DNA of 29,259 nucleotides from Phycisphaerae bacterium (GCA_002718515.1 PBEX01000014.1:40150-69408), one strand, 5' to 3'. Positions 14,504-24,180 are shown, counted from the first letter of the stretch. Made by a program: numbers and translations. Notes: a model not told the origin generated them from the letters alone.

Positions 14504-15460
14504 TTAGTTTGCGTGAATCACCTCGACTGTATGCGCAGTCACTTTTGCAATGTATCCATTTGCACATGTAAATGTACGTTCGTGCGTTGAATCATCTTTT
14601 ACAGCGTCAGCAATGGATTGCACAGTCTCAAATGTCGCATTGGTCCCAAGTGCGCAGTGGACTGCTTCTGAGACAATCGCGTGCTCAAACTGTGACAACT
14701 CTGCTCGCTCCCACGCAAGTCCCTGTGGAATCAATGAAGCTCGTTCTTGAAGTAATCCATGAAGTAACACTGACGCATTCGTCGCATGTTTATCTGCAGA
14801 GGGGTAGAGTTCCCGCAGCGTAGGAATGACAGATTGCCTGAGTTTGCCGCGAGGCGTGTCTAGTGATTTGTTTGTAGGGTCTTCACACCATGGAATCAAA
14901 CATGCTGTGCAGATGTCAACTAGCGTTTCTTTACGAACATCAAGAAGCGGTCTAGCAAGCGTGACAGATTCATTAAGAGGTCTTTCTTTTGCCATCCCCG
15001 CAAGTTGATTGAGTCCGCCGCCTCGACAGAGTGCCATGAGCATCGTTTCAAGTTGGTCATCCGCATGATGTGCAGTGAGCACTCGTTTCGCGCCAACTTG
15101 TTCAGCGATTTCTGCGAGCGCGTCGTATCTCGCTTCTCTTGCTCCGCTTGCAAGTGAGCCATCTTTCTGTGTCACTTGAAGCCGAGCAGATAAGAACTGA
15201 ATGTTGAATCGCCTGCATACGTCTTCGACAAGTTTGAGTTCGTCATCAGATGCTGCTCGTAATCCATGATGCACATGCGCAACAGTCACTTGAAAAGAAG
15301 CAGACTCTTGCATCACTGCTGCAGTTGCAAGTGCAAGTAACGCCATTGAATCAGCACCACCGCTGACAGCGATGACACAATCTTCATCTTGCGTCATCCT
15401 CCGGACGTTCGCGACAAGTTTGTTTTTGCGAACTTCGTGTGGGATGACATCTTTATTCAT
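14504..15460 (-). CDS. tilS: tRNA(Ile)-lysidine synthase
   Basis: A 318-residue N-type ATP pyrophosphatase that converts C34 of the CAU-anticodon tRNA-Ile to lysidine, so that it reads AUA. The PP-loop SGGADS (33-38) is intact; HVHHGLRAASDDE, ASGAREARYDAL, LTAHHADDQLETMLMALCRGGG and the LARPLLDVRKETL motif follow. It ends after the central domain, so the separate C-terminal domain of long TilS proteins appears missing, as in many short versions. ATG 15460 overlaps the serS stop by ATGA, which decides the start over a 20-codon upstream extension. It is the last gene of the long minus-strand run. Confidence 0.93.
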   Translation of the reverse strand: MNKDVIPHEVRKNKLVANVRRMTQDEDCVIAVSGGADSMALLALATAAVMQESASFQVTVAHVHHGLRAASDDELKLVEDVCRRFNIQFLSARLQVTQKDGSLASGAREARYDALAEIAEQVGAKRVLTAHHADDQLETMLMALCRGGGLNQLAGMAKERPLNESVTLARPLLDVRKETLVDICTACLIPWCEDPTNKSLDTPRGKLRQSVIPTLRELYPSADKHATNASVLLHGLLQERASLIPQGLAWERAELSQFEHAIVSEAVHCALGTNATFETVQSIADAVKDDSTHERTFTCANGYIAKVTAHTVEVIHAN

Positions 15461-16875
15461 GATGAAGGGCACGTCTGTGGTTCGATGACCGTCATGCCAT
15501 TCATGTAGGGCTGAAGGCATTCAGGTACGCGAACGCTACCGTCTTGTTGTTGGTGCATTTCTAAGAGTGGAATCAAAATGCGAGGACTTGCAAGCACAGT
15601 GTTGTTGAGTGAGTGTGCAAACACAGTGTTTCCATCTTCGTCTCGGTATCGCATGTTGAGCCGTCTGCATTGATAATCATACAAACGCGATGCAGAGTGA
15701 GTTTCACCCCAAGCACCTTCTGGTTTGCCATCTTGATCAAGCTGGCCTCTGCCGGGCATCCAACATTCAATGTCAATCATGTCTGCGTTCTTAGAACCTA
15801 AATCTGCAGTGCAACATTGCAGCAATCGATACGGCAATTCAAGTTGTTGAAGCAGGTCTTCGACAATACCCATCATTGTTTGGTGCCACATGCGGCTCTC
15901 TTGTTCATCGGCTTTGCAAATCACAACTTGTTCAACCTTCTCAAATTGATGAATGCGGTACAAGCCAGCCGTGTCTCGTCCAGCAGCGCCTGCCTCGCGC
16001 CTAAAACAAGTTGAAACTGTCGCCATCTTTATCGGGAGTTTGTTTGCGTCGATGATTTCATCGCCAAACATGCCCATCAATCCAACTTCGCCAGTGCCAG
16101 CGAGGAATAAGTCGTGACCTGCGCCTCGATTTGACTCTTCAATGTGATATGCCTGTTCTCTACCTGATGGAAAGAACCCTGTGCCTACCATGCACTCTTC
16201 TCTGAGGATGACAGGGACGGACATTGGCGAAAAGTCATACTTCTGCGTGATTAAATCAAACGCAAATCTGAGCACTGCTTGTTGCAACAGCATGCCATTG
16301 CCCGTGAGCACATAGTGACGCGTGCCAGACATTTTGACGCCACGCTCAAAGTCTGCAAGTTCAAGTTCTTTGACAAGCGCGAGATGATCCTTTGGTTCAA
16401 AACCTTTGTTGTCTGTAAAAGATTTTGATACGTCATAGCCATCTGGGGCCCATGTGCGTAGTTCAACATTGTCATCTGCTGATTGGCCTACTGGCACATC
16501 GCTGTCAGGTGGTTGTGGAATTTGAAGGAGAAGGGTTTGCCACGTTTCATCGATTGAACCCATGGCATCATCTATTGCTTGGATCTCTTTTTTTAGTGCT
16601 GCAGGTTTTGCTTCAAGTGTGTGTAGTTCTTGATTGATTGATTCTTGTTCTTCAGTTGAAGCATTTTTCAGTTTGCCTTTGAGTAGACCAATTTGAGGTC
16701 CAATCTCTTTTGAGATGCGTTTTTGCTCGGCACGTAAGTCTTCTCGGTTTTTGTTTAGCGAACGGCGTTCCTCATCAATTGCAATGAGGGCAGGGATATC
16801 CACAGCGATGTTTTTGGCTTTAGCGCCATCGATGAATCGTTGAGGGTCTTCGCGAAGTGCTTTGATATCAATCAT
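15457..16875 (-). CDS. serS: Seryl-tRNA synthetase
   Basis: 472 residues, a class II synthetase that charges tRNA-Ser. The N-terminal coiled-coil arm (about 35-110, rich in Glu/Lys/Arg: EERRSLNKNREDLRAEQKRIS) contacts the long variable arm of tRNA-Ser. Motif 2 (STCFRREAGAAGRDTAGLYRIHQFEKVE) and motif 3 (LNNTVLASPRILIPLLEMHQQQDG) are present. The TGTGE-like loop LAGTGEVGLMG, which is typical of serine binding, is also seen. Motif 3 has ASPR where E. coli has VGR, but the Arg is kept. It lies 9 nt after nadK and overlaps tilS by 4 bp. Confidence 0.96.
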   Translation of the reverse strand: MIDIKALREDPQRFIDGAKAKNIAVDIPALIAIDEERRSLNKNREDLRAEQKRISKEIGPQIGLLKGKLKNASTEEQESINQELHTLEAKPAALKKEIQAIDDAMGSIDETWQTLLLQIPQPPDSDVPVGQSADDNVELRTWAPDGYDVSKSFTDNKGFEPKDHLALVKELELADFERGVKMSGTRHYVLTGNGMLLQQAVLRFAFDLITQKYDFSPMSVPVILREECMVGTGFFPSGREQAYHIEESNRGAGHDLFLAGTGEVGLMGMFGDEIIDANKLPIKMATVSTCFRREAGAAGRDTAGLYRIHQFEKVEQVVICKADEQESRMWHQTMMGIVEDLLQQLELPYRLLQCCTADLGSKNADMIDIECWMPGRGQLDQDGKPEGAWGETHSASRLYDYQCRRLNMRYRDEDGNTVFAHSLNNTVLASPRILIPLLEMHQQQDGSVRVPECLQPYMNGMTVIEPQTCPSS

Positions 16876-16884
16876 AATCTTGAG

Positions 16885-17682
16885 CTATCCGGGCAATGCA
16901 GCCCAGTGGAGTTTGTCAACTAATGCATTCCAATAGGTATACGTTGGGTTAAGCACAATTGAAAGTGCTTGTGAAGAGCGGCGGACATGCACACGCGTGC
17001 CTGTCTGAAGTGAGCATTGTACCGCACCATCAATCATGAGCGATGTGCCCTCGTTTGCTTCAAGGATTTCGATGTCGACATCGACATTGCCATGGAGTAC
17101 GATTGGACGCACAGCAAGTGAATGCGCTGCTAGGGGTGTGAGCACCATCGAATGTGCCTCTGGGTCCACGATTGGCCCTCCTGCTGAAGCATTATGTGCA
17201 GTCGACCCGAGTGGGGTTGAAAGAATGATGCCGTCAGCACGTATGTGCGGTGCAGGGTTGCCATTGATGGCAACACCGAGTTCAAGAATGCGGAAGGGGT
17301 GTCCCGCTGCGATCACGGTCTCGTTCATTGCGATTTGAGGCGGCTCATCATTCACTTGGACTTCGATGAGCAGCGATTGAATCGTATTCGGTGAAGTCGT
17401 GAACACTGCCTCTCGGTGTTCGATGAGCGTCGAAGCATTAAACTTTGCTAAAAAACCAAGTCGGCCAGAGTTGACCCCAACAAGCGGAACGTTTGCTAGA
17501 GCGCACTGTCTGCCATGGCGAATAAGCGTGCCATCACCACCAATTGCAACAGCCATTGATGCATCGCTCATATCGTCAACCCAATGAACACAATCAGAAA
17601 GCCCACTTTCAAGCGTCGCAGCGATGTCATCAATGTGCGATTGAGAACGGTCAGCAAGTAAGATGATTGGGGTCTGTGCCAT
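16885..17682 (-). CDS. nadK: NAD kinase
   Basis: A 265-residue cytoplasmic enzyme that phosphorylates NAD to NADP. The diagnostic GGDGT (48-52, catalytic Asp50), GVNSGRLGFLAKF, MNETVIAAG and the conserved ADGIILSTPLGSTAHNASAGGP segment are all visible (usual consensus TPTGSTAY, here TPLGSTAH). Length and motif order are normal. It sits between the ABC ATPase gene, 40 nt upstream, and serS, 9 nt downstream, probably in one transcript. Confidence 0.95.
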   Translation of the reverse strand: MAQTPIILLADRSQSHIDDIAATLESGLSDCVHWVDDMSDASMAVAIGGDGTLIRHGRQCALANVPLVGVNSGRLGFLAKFNASTLIEHREAVFTTSPNTIQSLLIEVQVNDEPPQIAMNETVIAAGHPFRILELGVAINGNPAPHIRADGIILSTPLGSTAHNASAGGPIVDPEAHSMVLTPLAAHSLAVRPIVLHGNVDVDIEILEANEGTSLMIDGAVQCSLQTGTRVHVRRSSQALSIVLNPTYTYWNALVDKLHWAALPG

Positions 17683-17722
17683 GACCTCAGTATTGTACTG
17701 AGGGTGTTTGCTCTAAGGGTGA

Positions 17723-18667
17723 TTAACTGACAAGCCCTTTTGTAAGTCGCATAAAGGCAGTTTCAAGATTGATTGGCTCTGCTTGCATCGCTTTCAAGCG
17801 GAATCCTTGAGCAATGAGGCGGTTTGGCAACTCAGCATAATCAAGCTGGGATTGGGAATCAATCGTGACGTCAATTCTTGTCGTGCCTTGATCTTCAACA
17901 ACCTCAACAGTCGTGATTCCATCGAGTTGGCGTAACAAACGAGCGCCTTCTTCATGGCGATTCGTCAACTCAATCTGGATGACAGTGCCAACGCTTGCTT
18001 GAGCGAGAATGTCATCAACTCTTCCCGAGTACAACAACTTTCCTTGTTCCACGATACCGACGCTTGTACAGAGTTCCGCTAACTCATGAAGAATGTGTGA
18101 ACTAATGAGAATCGTTTTTCCCATATTGTGAAGTTCTTTTAAAAGAGCGCGAATCTCAACTCTCGCTCTTGGGTCTAACCCTGAAGCGGGTTCATCAAGC
18201 AACAACACTTTTGGGTCGTGCAACAATACTCTAGCAATCGACAACCGCTGACTCATGCCTCGACTCAAGCTTGCAACTTGCGCATCAGATTTATAGTTTA
18301 AGTCGGTTAACTCCAGCACATCTTTCACTGATTGTCGACGTTTTGAACCCCCAAGCCCATAACACGTTGCGAAAAAATCGAGGTACTCACTGACAATCAT
18401 GTCGTCATATGCGCCCATGAAATCAGGAACGTAGCCAATGATTGGTCGGATGTCTGCATTTTGATAACCAATCACTTTGCCATCAATGCGCGCTTCACCC
18501 CAAGAAGGTTTTAAAAGCGTCGATAAAATTTTGATGGTAGTTGTTTTGCCTGCACCATTGGGTCCAATGAAACCGTAGCATTCACCCTCTTCAATCTCAA
18601 GATTGAGATTGTCTAGGGCGATGAGTTCGCCGTATTTTTTTGTGAGATTTGTTGTTTGAATCATCAT
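17723..18667 (-). CDS. ABC transporter ATP-binding protein (CcmA/NatA-like)
   Basis: 314 residues. Walker A GPNGAGKT (35-42), signature LSRGMSQRLSIARVL, Walker B VLLLDEPASGLDPRARVEIR, and an H-loop in ISSHILHELAELC are all present, as is a Q-loop equivalent near IIGYVPDFMGAYDDM. The C-terminal 90 residues are a regulatory extension typical of ABC-2 export ATPases. The start ATG 18667 overlaps the preceding stop as ATGA; a second ATG at 18664 follows immediately. No ABC permease gene with 5-6 membrane helices is adjacent, and the gene before it has only two helices plus a GATase-like region. The partner is therefore elsewhere or unusual. Confidence 0.92.
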   Translation of the reverse strand: MMIQTTNLTKKYGELIALDNLNLEIEEGECYGFIGPNGAGKTTTIKILSTLLKPSWGEARIDGKVIGYQNADIRPIIGYVPDFMGAYDDMIVSEYLDFFATCYGLGGSKRRQSVKDVLELTDLNYKSDAQVASLSRGMSQRLSIARVLLHDPKVLLLDEPASGLDPRARVEIRALLKELHNMGKTILISSHILHELAELCTSVGIVEQGKLLYSGRVDDILAQASVGTVIQIELTNRHEEGARLLRQLDGITTVEVVEDQGTTRIDVTIDSQSQLDYAELPNRLIAQGFRLKAMQAEPINLETAFMRLTKGLVS

Positions 18668-20973
18668 TGTACTGAAGGCAGTGGATACACCCATCTCATC
18701 ATTGTTAAGCCGCTACTCTCAAGTGATTCATCTCCATCAACACTAAGCGGGACTGGAATCGGGCAGGCATAGTAATAACCAATCACAATGATACACGGTT
18801 TTCCAAACCACTCACCAAAGTCAATCGACCTGCCGCTGTTACGAAGGACTTTGTGTGAAGTTGGGCTTTGTTTTGAACCTTGAACTCGTTGGTATTTTTG
18901 CGGTTCTAAGTGCGAGTACATTGAGAGCATTTCTAAATGCTTCTTACGAGTGCCAAAGTCTTGATAGGTCTCATACTGTGACTTGTTCTTGAAGTACCTG
19001 CTTTTTAACGCTCTTTCAAGAGCTGCGCCTTGTTCGATGGGGAGCATTTGCAAGTCTAGGCTGTCACTCGCTTGAAGTTCTGATACACGCCAAGCATAAG
19101 CTTTATTGAGCGGCTTTCCTGACTCATTGATGTCCAGCCAAGGCATAGTCTCTCCCTGTTGAACATCTTTTTGCGCAGGTTGCAATTGTTGATCAGTCAC
19201 CCAGATGACAGTAACATCATGCAAATGCATTGAAGATTGATTGGTGATTTCCCCACTGAGTCTTTGGAGTGTGTTATTTTGCTTTTGTGAAACTTCGATT
19301 GGATCTTGTGGGTTTGTTCGCAGCAGTGTGTTAAATGGTTTTTGTGTGATTCCACCAATCCAGTTGTAATCAAACATTGCAGTAGTTGCTCTTGAAGGTT
19401 GAAGAAATGAGTGTGGTGGTTTGCTGATGTCTACCGTGACCTCACTTCTGTCGAAAAATGATGGCGTCATACTGATATCGGGGGGCGTCCACGGCATGAG
19501 CACGCTTTTCGAATCGCCATTCAGCGTGATTGGCGTTTCGCCAAACTCTGGAAGGAATACGGAACACCAGCCCTGCACACGCTGACCTTCAACTCCATAG
19601 ACGTGGTCGATGACTGAAAAGTGATTGATTGGATGTTCAACTTCGCTTTTGTTTGAAGCAAAAAAGAGTGTTGACAGTGTAAAGAGCGTCGCGACGCCTA
19701 AAAAGACCATCCACGACCACCGTTTTTTGTTGATGAGTTTCAATCCGTAATGACCGAGCGGACAACCAATGACCCAGTACAGTGCAATCAACAAGAGCAC
19801 GATCCCAAGCCGACCGCCTGCTGTCGTTGACATCGCAATCGAAGTTGCGGCAATTGTACTGAGTGAAAGCGTCGTCTCTATTGGGTAGTGCTGAGAAAGG
19901 CGCTCGTCTTCTCGCAGTAAATCAATGGTTGACCTCGATGGCGCATCTTCTCGCTTCCCAAAGATTCGATTCCAGAAATGATCAGTTTCCGGAAGACCAA
20001 GCGAAGCGAGTCTGCCGCTTCCGATATCAACGCCTATGAATGTGACTGCACCGAAGCCAAAGGACCGTTGCATTGCGATGACATCTCCACTTGGGAGCGT
20101 CATTAAAGGAATCTCATGTGCATCTTTAAATGATCGTTCATCGCCAAACGACTGAATGGTGATGTCAATTGTGGGCGCGCCTTGAAGCGTGCCTATCAAG
20201 CCGTCGAGCATCATCAAAGGGACACTTCGCCTTGTGGTCCTTACATTGGCCATGAGTTCAGGAAGCACAGGGCTCGCTGAGCCAATTGCCCATGGGTCTC
20301 CTGCATTTGGCAAGACGACGATAAAGTGACCGCCGCGATACACCCACTCTGTAATGGCTTCTGTTTGCTTCATCGACAATTGAGTGGGGGCGTTTGACCA
20401 AATGAGGGCATCAATCGATTGGAGCGCTATCCATTGGTCTGGAAGGTCACTCGGTGCGATGCCAGACGCAATCAAGACTGATTCATGTTTGTAATCTAGT
20501 GGCACGAGTGGTTGGTAGCGTTGGAGCCCAACTCTATTTGTCCCGCAAACAACAAAATTCGCGCTTGTTCGCGGCAACTGAATCGCACTTGTCACTTGAG
20601 GTGTGAACTGGCGAGACGTTAACAGTTCTTGGGGCTCGCCGTCCCACGATTTAACGCGCAATGGCCAAGTCGTTGAATCGCCATCCCATGCCCGAAGGGG
20701 CGCGTAGAGCCAAGTTGTTGTTTGAGCACCGGGTGTAATCGTAATCTGTCTTCCCCAAGCGACGAGGTCGCCATCTGCATCAGGAACATTCCATTCAACC
20801 CATGCTGCAAATGGCTCGTTCCCATCAGTTGTGAGGCTTACCTGAATTGAAGTTACTTCGCCTGCTCTCCATTGATTGCCAACACCAAACTGGTCAATCT
20901 CAACCGAGACGCTTTGGGCTGAAGCAACTGCACACCAGAAGATGCAAAGAAAACTAATCGCTCGATGAACCAT
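18664..20973 (-). CDS. Large membrane protein with GATase-like domain, paired with ABC ATPase
   Basis: About 769 residues starting at ATG 20973, whose N-terminus (MVHRAISFLCIFWCAVASAQ) is a clear signal peptide. Two upstream ATGs in frame are less likely. A large extracytoplasmic region follows, including a segment (about 180-225: DALIWSNAPTQLSMKQTEAITEWVYRGGHFIVVLP) that resembles GATase1-like domains of GldG/DUF4350 type proteins, and SFGFGAVTFIGVDIG near 305-318. Two transmembrane helices lie at about 389-408 and 420-438, with a roughly 320-residue C-terminal region after them. It overlaps the M20 peptidase gene by 20 bp and the ATPase by 4 bp. It may be the membrane partner of the ATPase. 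Function unknown. Confidence 0.78.
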   Translation of the reverse strand: MVHRAISFLCIFWCAVASAQSVSVEIDQFGVGNQWRAGEVTSIQVSLTTDGNEPFAAWVEWNVPDADGDLVAWGRQITITPGAQTTTWLYAPLRAWDGDSTTWPLRVKSWDGEPQELLTSRQFTPQVTSAIQLPRTSANFVVCGTNRVGLQRYQPLVPLDYKHESVLIASGIAPSDLPDQWIALQSIDALIWSNAPTQLSMKQTEAITEWVYRGGHFIVVLPNAGDPWAIGSASPVLPELMANVRTTRRSVPLMMLDGLIGTLQGAPTIDITIQSFGDERSFKDAHEIPLMTLPSGDVIAMQRSFGFGAVTFIGVDIGSGRLASLGLPETDHFWNRIFGKREDAPSRSTIDLLREDERLSQHYPIETTLSLSTIAATSIAMSTTAGGRLGIVLLLIALYWVIGCPLGHYGLKLINKKRWSWMVFLGVATLFTLSTLFFASNKSEVEHPINHFSVIDHVYGVEGQRVQGWCSVFLPEFGETPITLNGDSKSVLMPWTPPDISMTPSFFDRSEVTVDISKPPHSFLQPSRATTAMFDYNWIGGITQKPFNTLLRTNPQDPIEVSQKQNNTLQRLSGEITNQSSMHLHDVTVIWVTDQQLQPAQKDVQQGETMPWLDINESGKPLNKAYAWRVSELQASDSLDLQMLPIEQGAALERALKSRYFKNKSQYETYQDFGTRKKHLEMLSMYSHLEPQKYQRVQGSKQSPTSHKVLRNSGRSIDFGEWFGKPCIIVIGYYYACPIPVPLSVDGDESLESSGLTMMRWVYPLPSVQ

Positions 20974-22366
20974 AGGCATGAAGAATTGCCGCATGTGAAC
21001 GGATGCCGCGGTGGAGTGAAGTCACTTCAAACTTCTCGTTAGGAGCGTGAATCAAGTCATCTTCAAGTGAGAAGCCAATGAGGACTGCATCAACGCCAAG
21101 AATATGTTGGAACTCGCCTACAACAGGAATTGAACCGCCCGTGCCAATCAGCACTGCGGGGTTCGGGAAGATTTCCGTAAGTGCATCTTTTGCTTTGGAG
21201 AGCCATTGCGATGATGTTGGGACAGAGATAGCAGGGGAGCAACCAAACTTTTTGAACTCCCACGAACAGCCAGCGGGTGTTCTAGACTCAAGGAAACGAA
21301 TCAATGCTTCTTGAAGTTGCTCCGCATTTTGATTTGCAACGAGGCGGCAACTGATTTTTGCAGATGCTTTGCACCCAATGACAGTTTTCGCGCCTTCACC
21401 TTGGTAACCAGCAGTCAGTCCATTAACATCGCATGTTGGTCTAGACCAAAGTCGTTCAAGTGTTGAATATCCTTTTTCGCCAAAGGTTGCCTTTGCACCT
21501 GACGACTCAAGCAAAATTGCATCTGCATCACCAAGTGAGTTCCATTGCTCGACTTGTTCTTCGTCAACAACTTCTACGTCATCATAGAACCCGTCAATCT
21601 GTATGCGACCGTCATCATCGTGCAGTTGACCTAAGATTTTTGTCAACGCATTTGCAGGGTTGACGAGCGCGCCGCCATAACCGCCACTATGCAAGTCATG
21701 GGATGGTCCGTTGAGCGTTGCTTCGATGTATAGAATGCCTCGCAATCGGCTTGTGATTGCAGGTGTGTCAATGTCCCACATGCTTGTGTCACAAACAATG
21801 CACGTATCTACTTTCAGTGCTTCCTTATGCTCGGTGAGGAATGGCACAAGCGATTCGCTTCCAGACTCTTCTTCGCCTTCAAGCAAAATGACAACTCTTA
21901 CAGGAAGCGAACCGTGGACTTTTTTCCAAGAACGAATGGCTTCGACGAAGGTCATGAGTTGGCCTTTGTCGTCCGCAGCACCGCGTGCAACAATCTTTTT
22001 CCCGTATGGACTATCCTTCAAGGTTGCTTCAAATGGTTCACTCTCCCATTCGTCAAAGGGCTCCGGCGGTTGAACATCGTAGTGTCCGTAATAAAGCACG
22101 CGCGGGGCATCTGGTCCTGCGGAGTCGTCAGTTGCAACAACCATTGGATGCCCGACTGTTTCGTGGCAAGTCGCTTCTAGTCCAATTGATTTTAAATCTT
22201 CAGTGATCCATTCAGCGCAACGTTTGACATCATCCTTGTATGCTGGATCTGTGCTGACGCTCGGGATATTTAGAAATGTTTGTAAGCGCGATACTGCGTT
22301 GTCAATATCACTTTCGATGTGTTGTAAGACAACATCGAGTTGTTCCTTCGTTACCAAATCAGACAT
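20954..22366 (-). CDS. M20-family metallodipeptidase (carnosinase/CNDP type)
   Basis: 470 residues, a di-zinc exopeptidase. The ligands are in order: His95 and Asp97 (YGHYDVQPP), bridging Asp132 (GAADDKGQ), the Glu pair 166-167 (LEGEEESGS), Asp193 (VCDTSMWD) and a His near the C-terminus (DLIHAPNEKF). The embedded dimerisation domain is around 210-380 (GPSHDLHSGGYGG). No signal peptide is seen, so it is cytoplasmic and probably hydrolyses dipeptides. Its start overlaps the upstream MauE-like gene by 16 bp and its end overlaps the next gene by 20 bp. Confidence 0.94.
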   Translation of the reverse strand: MSDLVTKEQLDVVLQHIESDIDNAVSRLQTFLNIPSVSTDPAYKDDVKRCAEWITEDLKSIGLEATCHETVGHPMVVATDDSAGPDAPRVLYYGHYDVQPPEPFDEWESEPFEATLKDSPYGKKIVARGAADDKGQLMTFVEAIRSWKKVHGSLPVRVVILLEGEEESGSESLVPFLTEHKEALKVDTCIVCDTSMWDIDTPAITSRLRGILYIEATLNGPSHDLHSGGYGGALVNPANALTKILGQLHDDDGRIQIDGFYDDVEVVDEEQVEQWNSLGDADAILLESSGAKATFGEKGYSTLERLWSRPTCDVNGLTAGYQGEGAKTVIGCKASAKISCRLVANQNAEQLQEALIRFLESRTPAGCSWEFKKFGCSPAISVPTSSQWLSKAKDALTEIFPNPAVLIGTGGSIPVVGEFQHILGVDAVLIGFSLEDDLIHAPNEKFEVTSLHRGIRSHAAILHAYGSSSD

Positions 22367-23325
22367 GCTGGGTACTCACTTTCTTCACTTTCAATAGCGC
22401 ATCTAACGATGCCATCTTCCAATGCAATGACCATTGGTGTGCCAATAATCCAATCGACACCGAGTGGCAATCTCGTTTTGATACAGTCGAAACAGGGGTT
22501 GTCGAACGCCCCATCTTCATTAAACTCATCTTTCGATTCCGGAATTGCAACGAGCGTTGTTGGAAACTGAACATCAAACTCGAAATGCATGTACAAAAGT
22601 TCTTCGCAGTGGTCACACGCCATGCCATAGAAGATGACGTATTGTTTGCCAACACGGATGTCTTCTGGCCACTCGACCCAAGAGAATAGTTCGATGTCAT
22701 CAACTGATTTGCCATCCCATGAACCAAGGTCTTGTGGATACCACGAGTTCGGCAAATTCAAGGTTGTGACCTCGCCTGATGAAGAGTTTCGCTCAGTGAG
22801 AATCCGGTCAGCCGAATACCAAGTTGTGATGGCGATAAAAATGACAAATGAAACGAAACCCATCTTGCAGTTTGTCAGCGTACAAGTCATAGGCTTTGGC
22901 TTAAAGATGATGATCCCTAAGAGCAAAAGGAAATCAATTGCAAACATCATCATGGGCGAAAGCGAATGTTCTCCAAGGCAACCACAACTTTCGTAGTTGC
23001 CATAGCCAAACATTTCTACAAGCAGCACCAGCAAAAATGTTGATAACAGAAGCGTTGCTGCACTGCGTGCAAGTTTTGGCATAAAGAACATGACGCCAAC
23101 GAAGATAAACTCGATGATGAGCAGAACGAGGAGCCAAATGTAATGGTCCTTGATGCCGATGATTCCGCCAGCGTCAAGAATCGAACGGGGAAGTGATTTT
23201 GCTGTTGCACCGTTTGCCTTTGAAAATGCTCCAAAGAACACCCAAAGCGGGACAATGAATTGCGTAAGCCATGCGCCAAAACGCATAGAAACACTCTGCG
23301 AAGCAGATGATTCTTGTTCAGTCAT
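22351..23325 (-). CDS. MauE/DoxX-like membrane protein with C-terminal thioredoxin-like region
   Basis: 324 residues. Four hydrophobic segments (about 20-36, 62-82, 88-108, 125-142) surround YESCGCLGEHS at 111-121, the Cys signature of MauE-type membrane proteins. A fifth helix follows at 155-172. After it a soluble region begins with VGKQYVIFYGMACDHCEELLY, a CxxC-like Cys237/Cys240 in a strand-helix context as in thioredoxins, plus NPCFDCIK downstream. The fusion suggests periplasmic disulfide or electron transfer through the quinone pool (inference; MauE relatives resemble VKOR/DsbB-like systems). The start at 23325 is without a strong ribosome site. Head of the minus-strand run. Confidence 0.78.
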   Translation of the reverse strand: MTEQESSASQSVSMRFGAWLTQFIVPLWVFFGAFSKANGATAKSLPRSILDAGGIIGIKDHYIWLLVLLIIEFIFVGVMFFMPKLARSAATLLLSTFLLVLLVEMFGYGNYESCGCLGEHSLSPMMMFAIDFLLLLGIIIFKPKPMTCTLTNCKMGFVSFVIFIAITTWYSADRILTERNSSSGEVTTLNLPNSWYPQDLGSWDGKSVDDIELFSWVEWPEDIRVGKQYVIFYGMACDHCEELLYMHFEFDVQFPTTLVAIPESKDEFNEDGAFDNPCFDCIKTRLPLGVDWIIGTPMVIALEDGIVRCAIESEESEYPACLIW

Positions 23326-23352
23326 ATGTAGAGTTTACAAGGTAGAGCGGTA

Positions 23353-24087
23353 CTATTCAGTTCTTCTTCTGCGATATCCCAAAAGTAGTCCTGTTATGAG
23401 CAATCCTGCAGGAGGTGCTGGAACAACGGTAGCGGTAAACACGCTCGTGCCATCGCTTTTGAAACCATCAGAGTAAATGACATCTAGCCCGCCATTTGAA
23501 GCGCCAACAAACTGAAATGCTTCTGCATCGATTGCATTGTCGTCATCCATTTCAACGAAAGAGTATGACAGTGCATCCCCTATGTTAAGACCTGTCCATG
23601 CAAAACCATCGCCACTCGTGAGTCCTTCCCAGATAAAGGTCGCGCCAAGTGTTTGTGAAGGAAGCCATGGGGATGAAATGAGCTGCCAATCATCTTGATC
23701 CATGTCATTGATGAAGAATCCAAGTGAGTTTGGTGCGGTGCTTGTGAGTCCAAGCGAAGATGCGCCACCGTTGTCACCTGCTCCAGATTCACTATCGACA
23801 AGTGTCAATAGGGACAACCCATAACCGGTATCAACAGGAATGATGGTAACCTTGCCATCAGTGTCGATGCCGAAACTCATGAGTTTTTCATGAACAAGCG
23901 CGAGGTGGTCCGTTGAAAACTCTGGAGCTTCATCGGAGCCAAAAATATCGCCAAGCGGTTGTGAATAGAGTAAAAATGACTCTTCGCCACTGCCATTAAT
24001 CTCGATGATGCCACCTGCAAGATATGCAGTTGAACAGGCAACCGTCGTAGTCATCATGAGAGTTTGGATTCGTTGTGCTCTTTTCAT
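23353..24087 (-). CDS. Secreted protein with PEP-CTERM-type sorting tail
   Basis: 244 residues. The N-terminus (MKRAQRIQTLMMTTTVACSTAYLAGG) is a signal peptide. The mature part is acidic, Gly/Ser/Asp-rich and beta-predicted. The C-terminus VVPAPPAGLLITGLLLGYRRRRTE has the PEP-CTERM layout (short Pro motif, hydrophobic helix, basic cluster), with PAP in place of PEP. In the family the tail is recognised by an exosortase, which sorts the protein to the exterior or to extracellular polysaccharide. No exosortase gene lies in this window. Body function is unknown. Confidence 0.82.
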   Translation of the reverse strand: MKRAQRIQTLMMTTTVACSTAYLAGGIIEINGSGEESFLLYSQPLGDIFGSDEAPEFSTDHLALVHEKLMSFGIDTDGKVTIIPVDTGYGLSLLTLVDSESGAGDNGGASSLGLTSTAPNSLGFFINDMDQDDWQLISSPWLPSQTLGATFIWEGLTSGDGFAWTGLNIGDALSYSFVEMDDDNAIDAEAFQFVGASNGGLDVIYSDGFKSDGTSVFTATVVPAPPAGLLITGLLLGYRRRRTE

Positions 24088-24180
24088 CGGTCTGTTTCAA
24101 TACGCCCTAATCAAGTGGGGGGGTTCACACTTTTTCGGCTTGAATTGTGGTCATGCTGAAGGCAATGCTTAAAATGAGTG

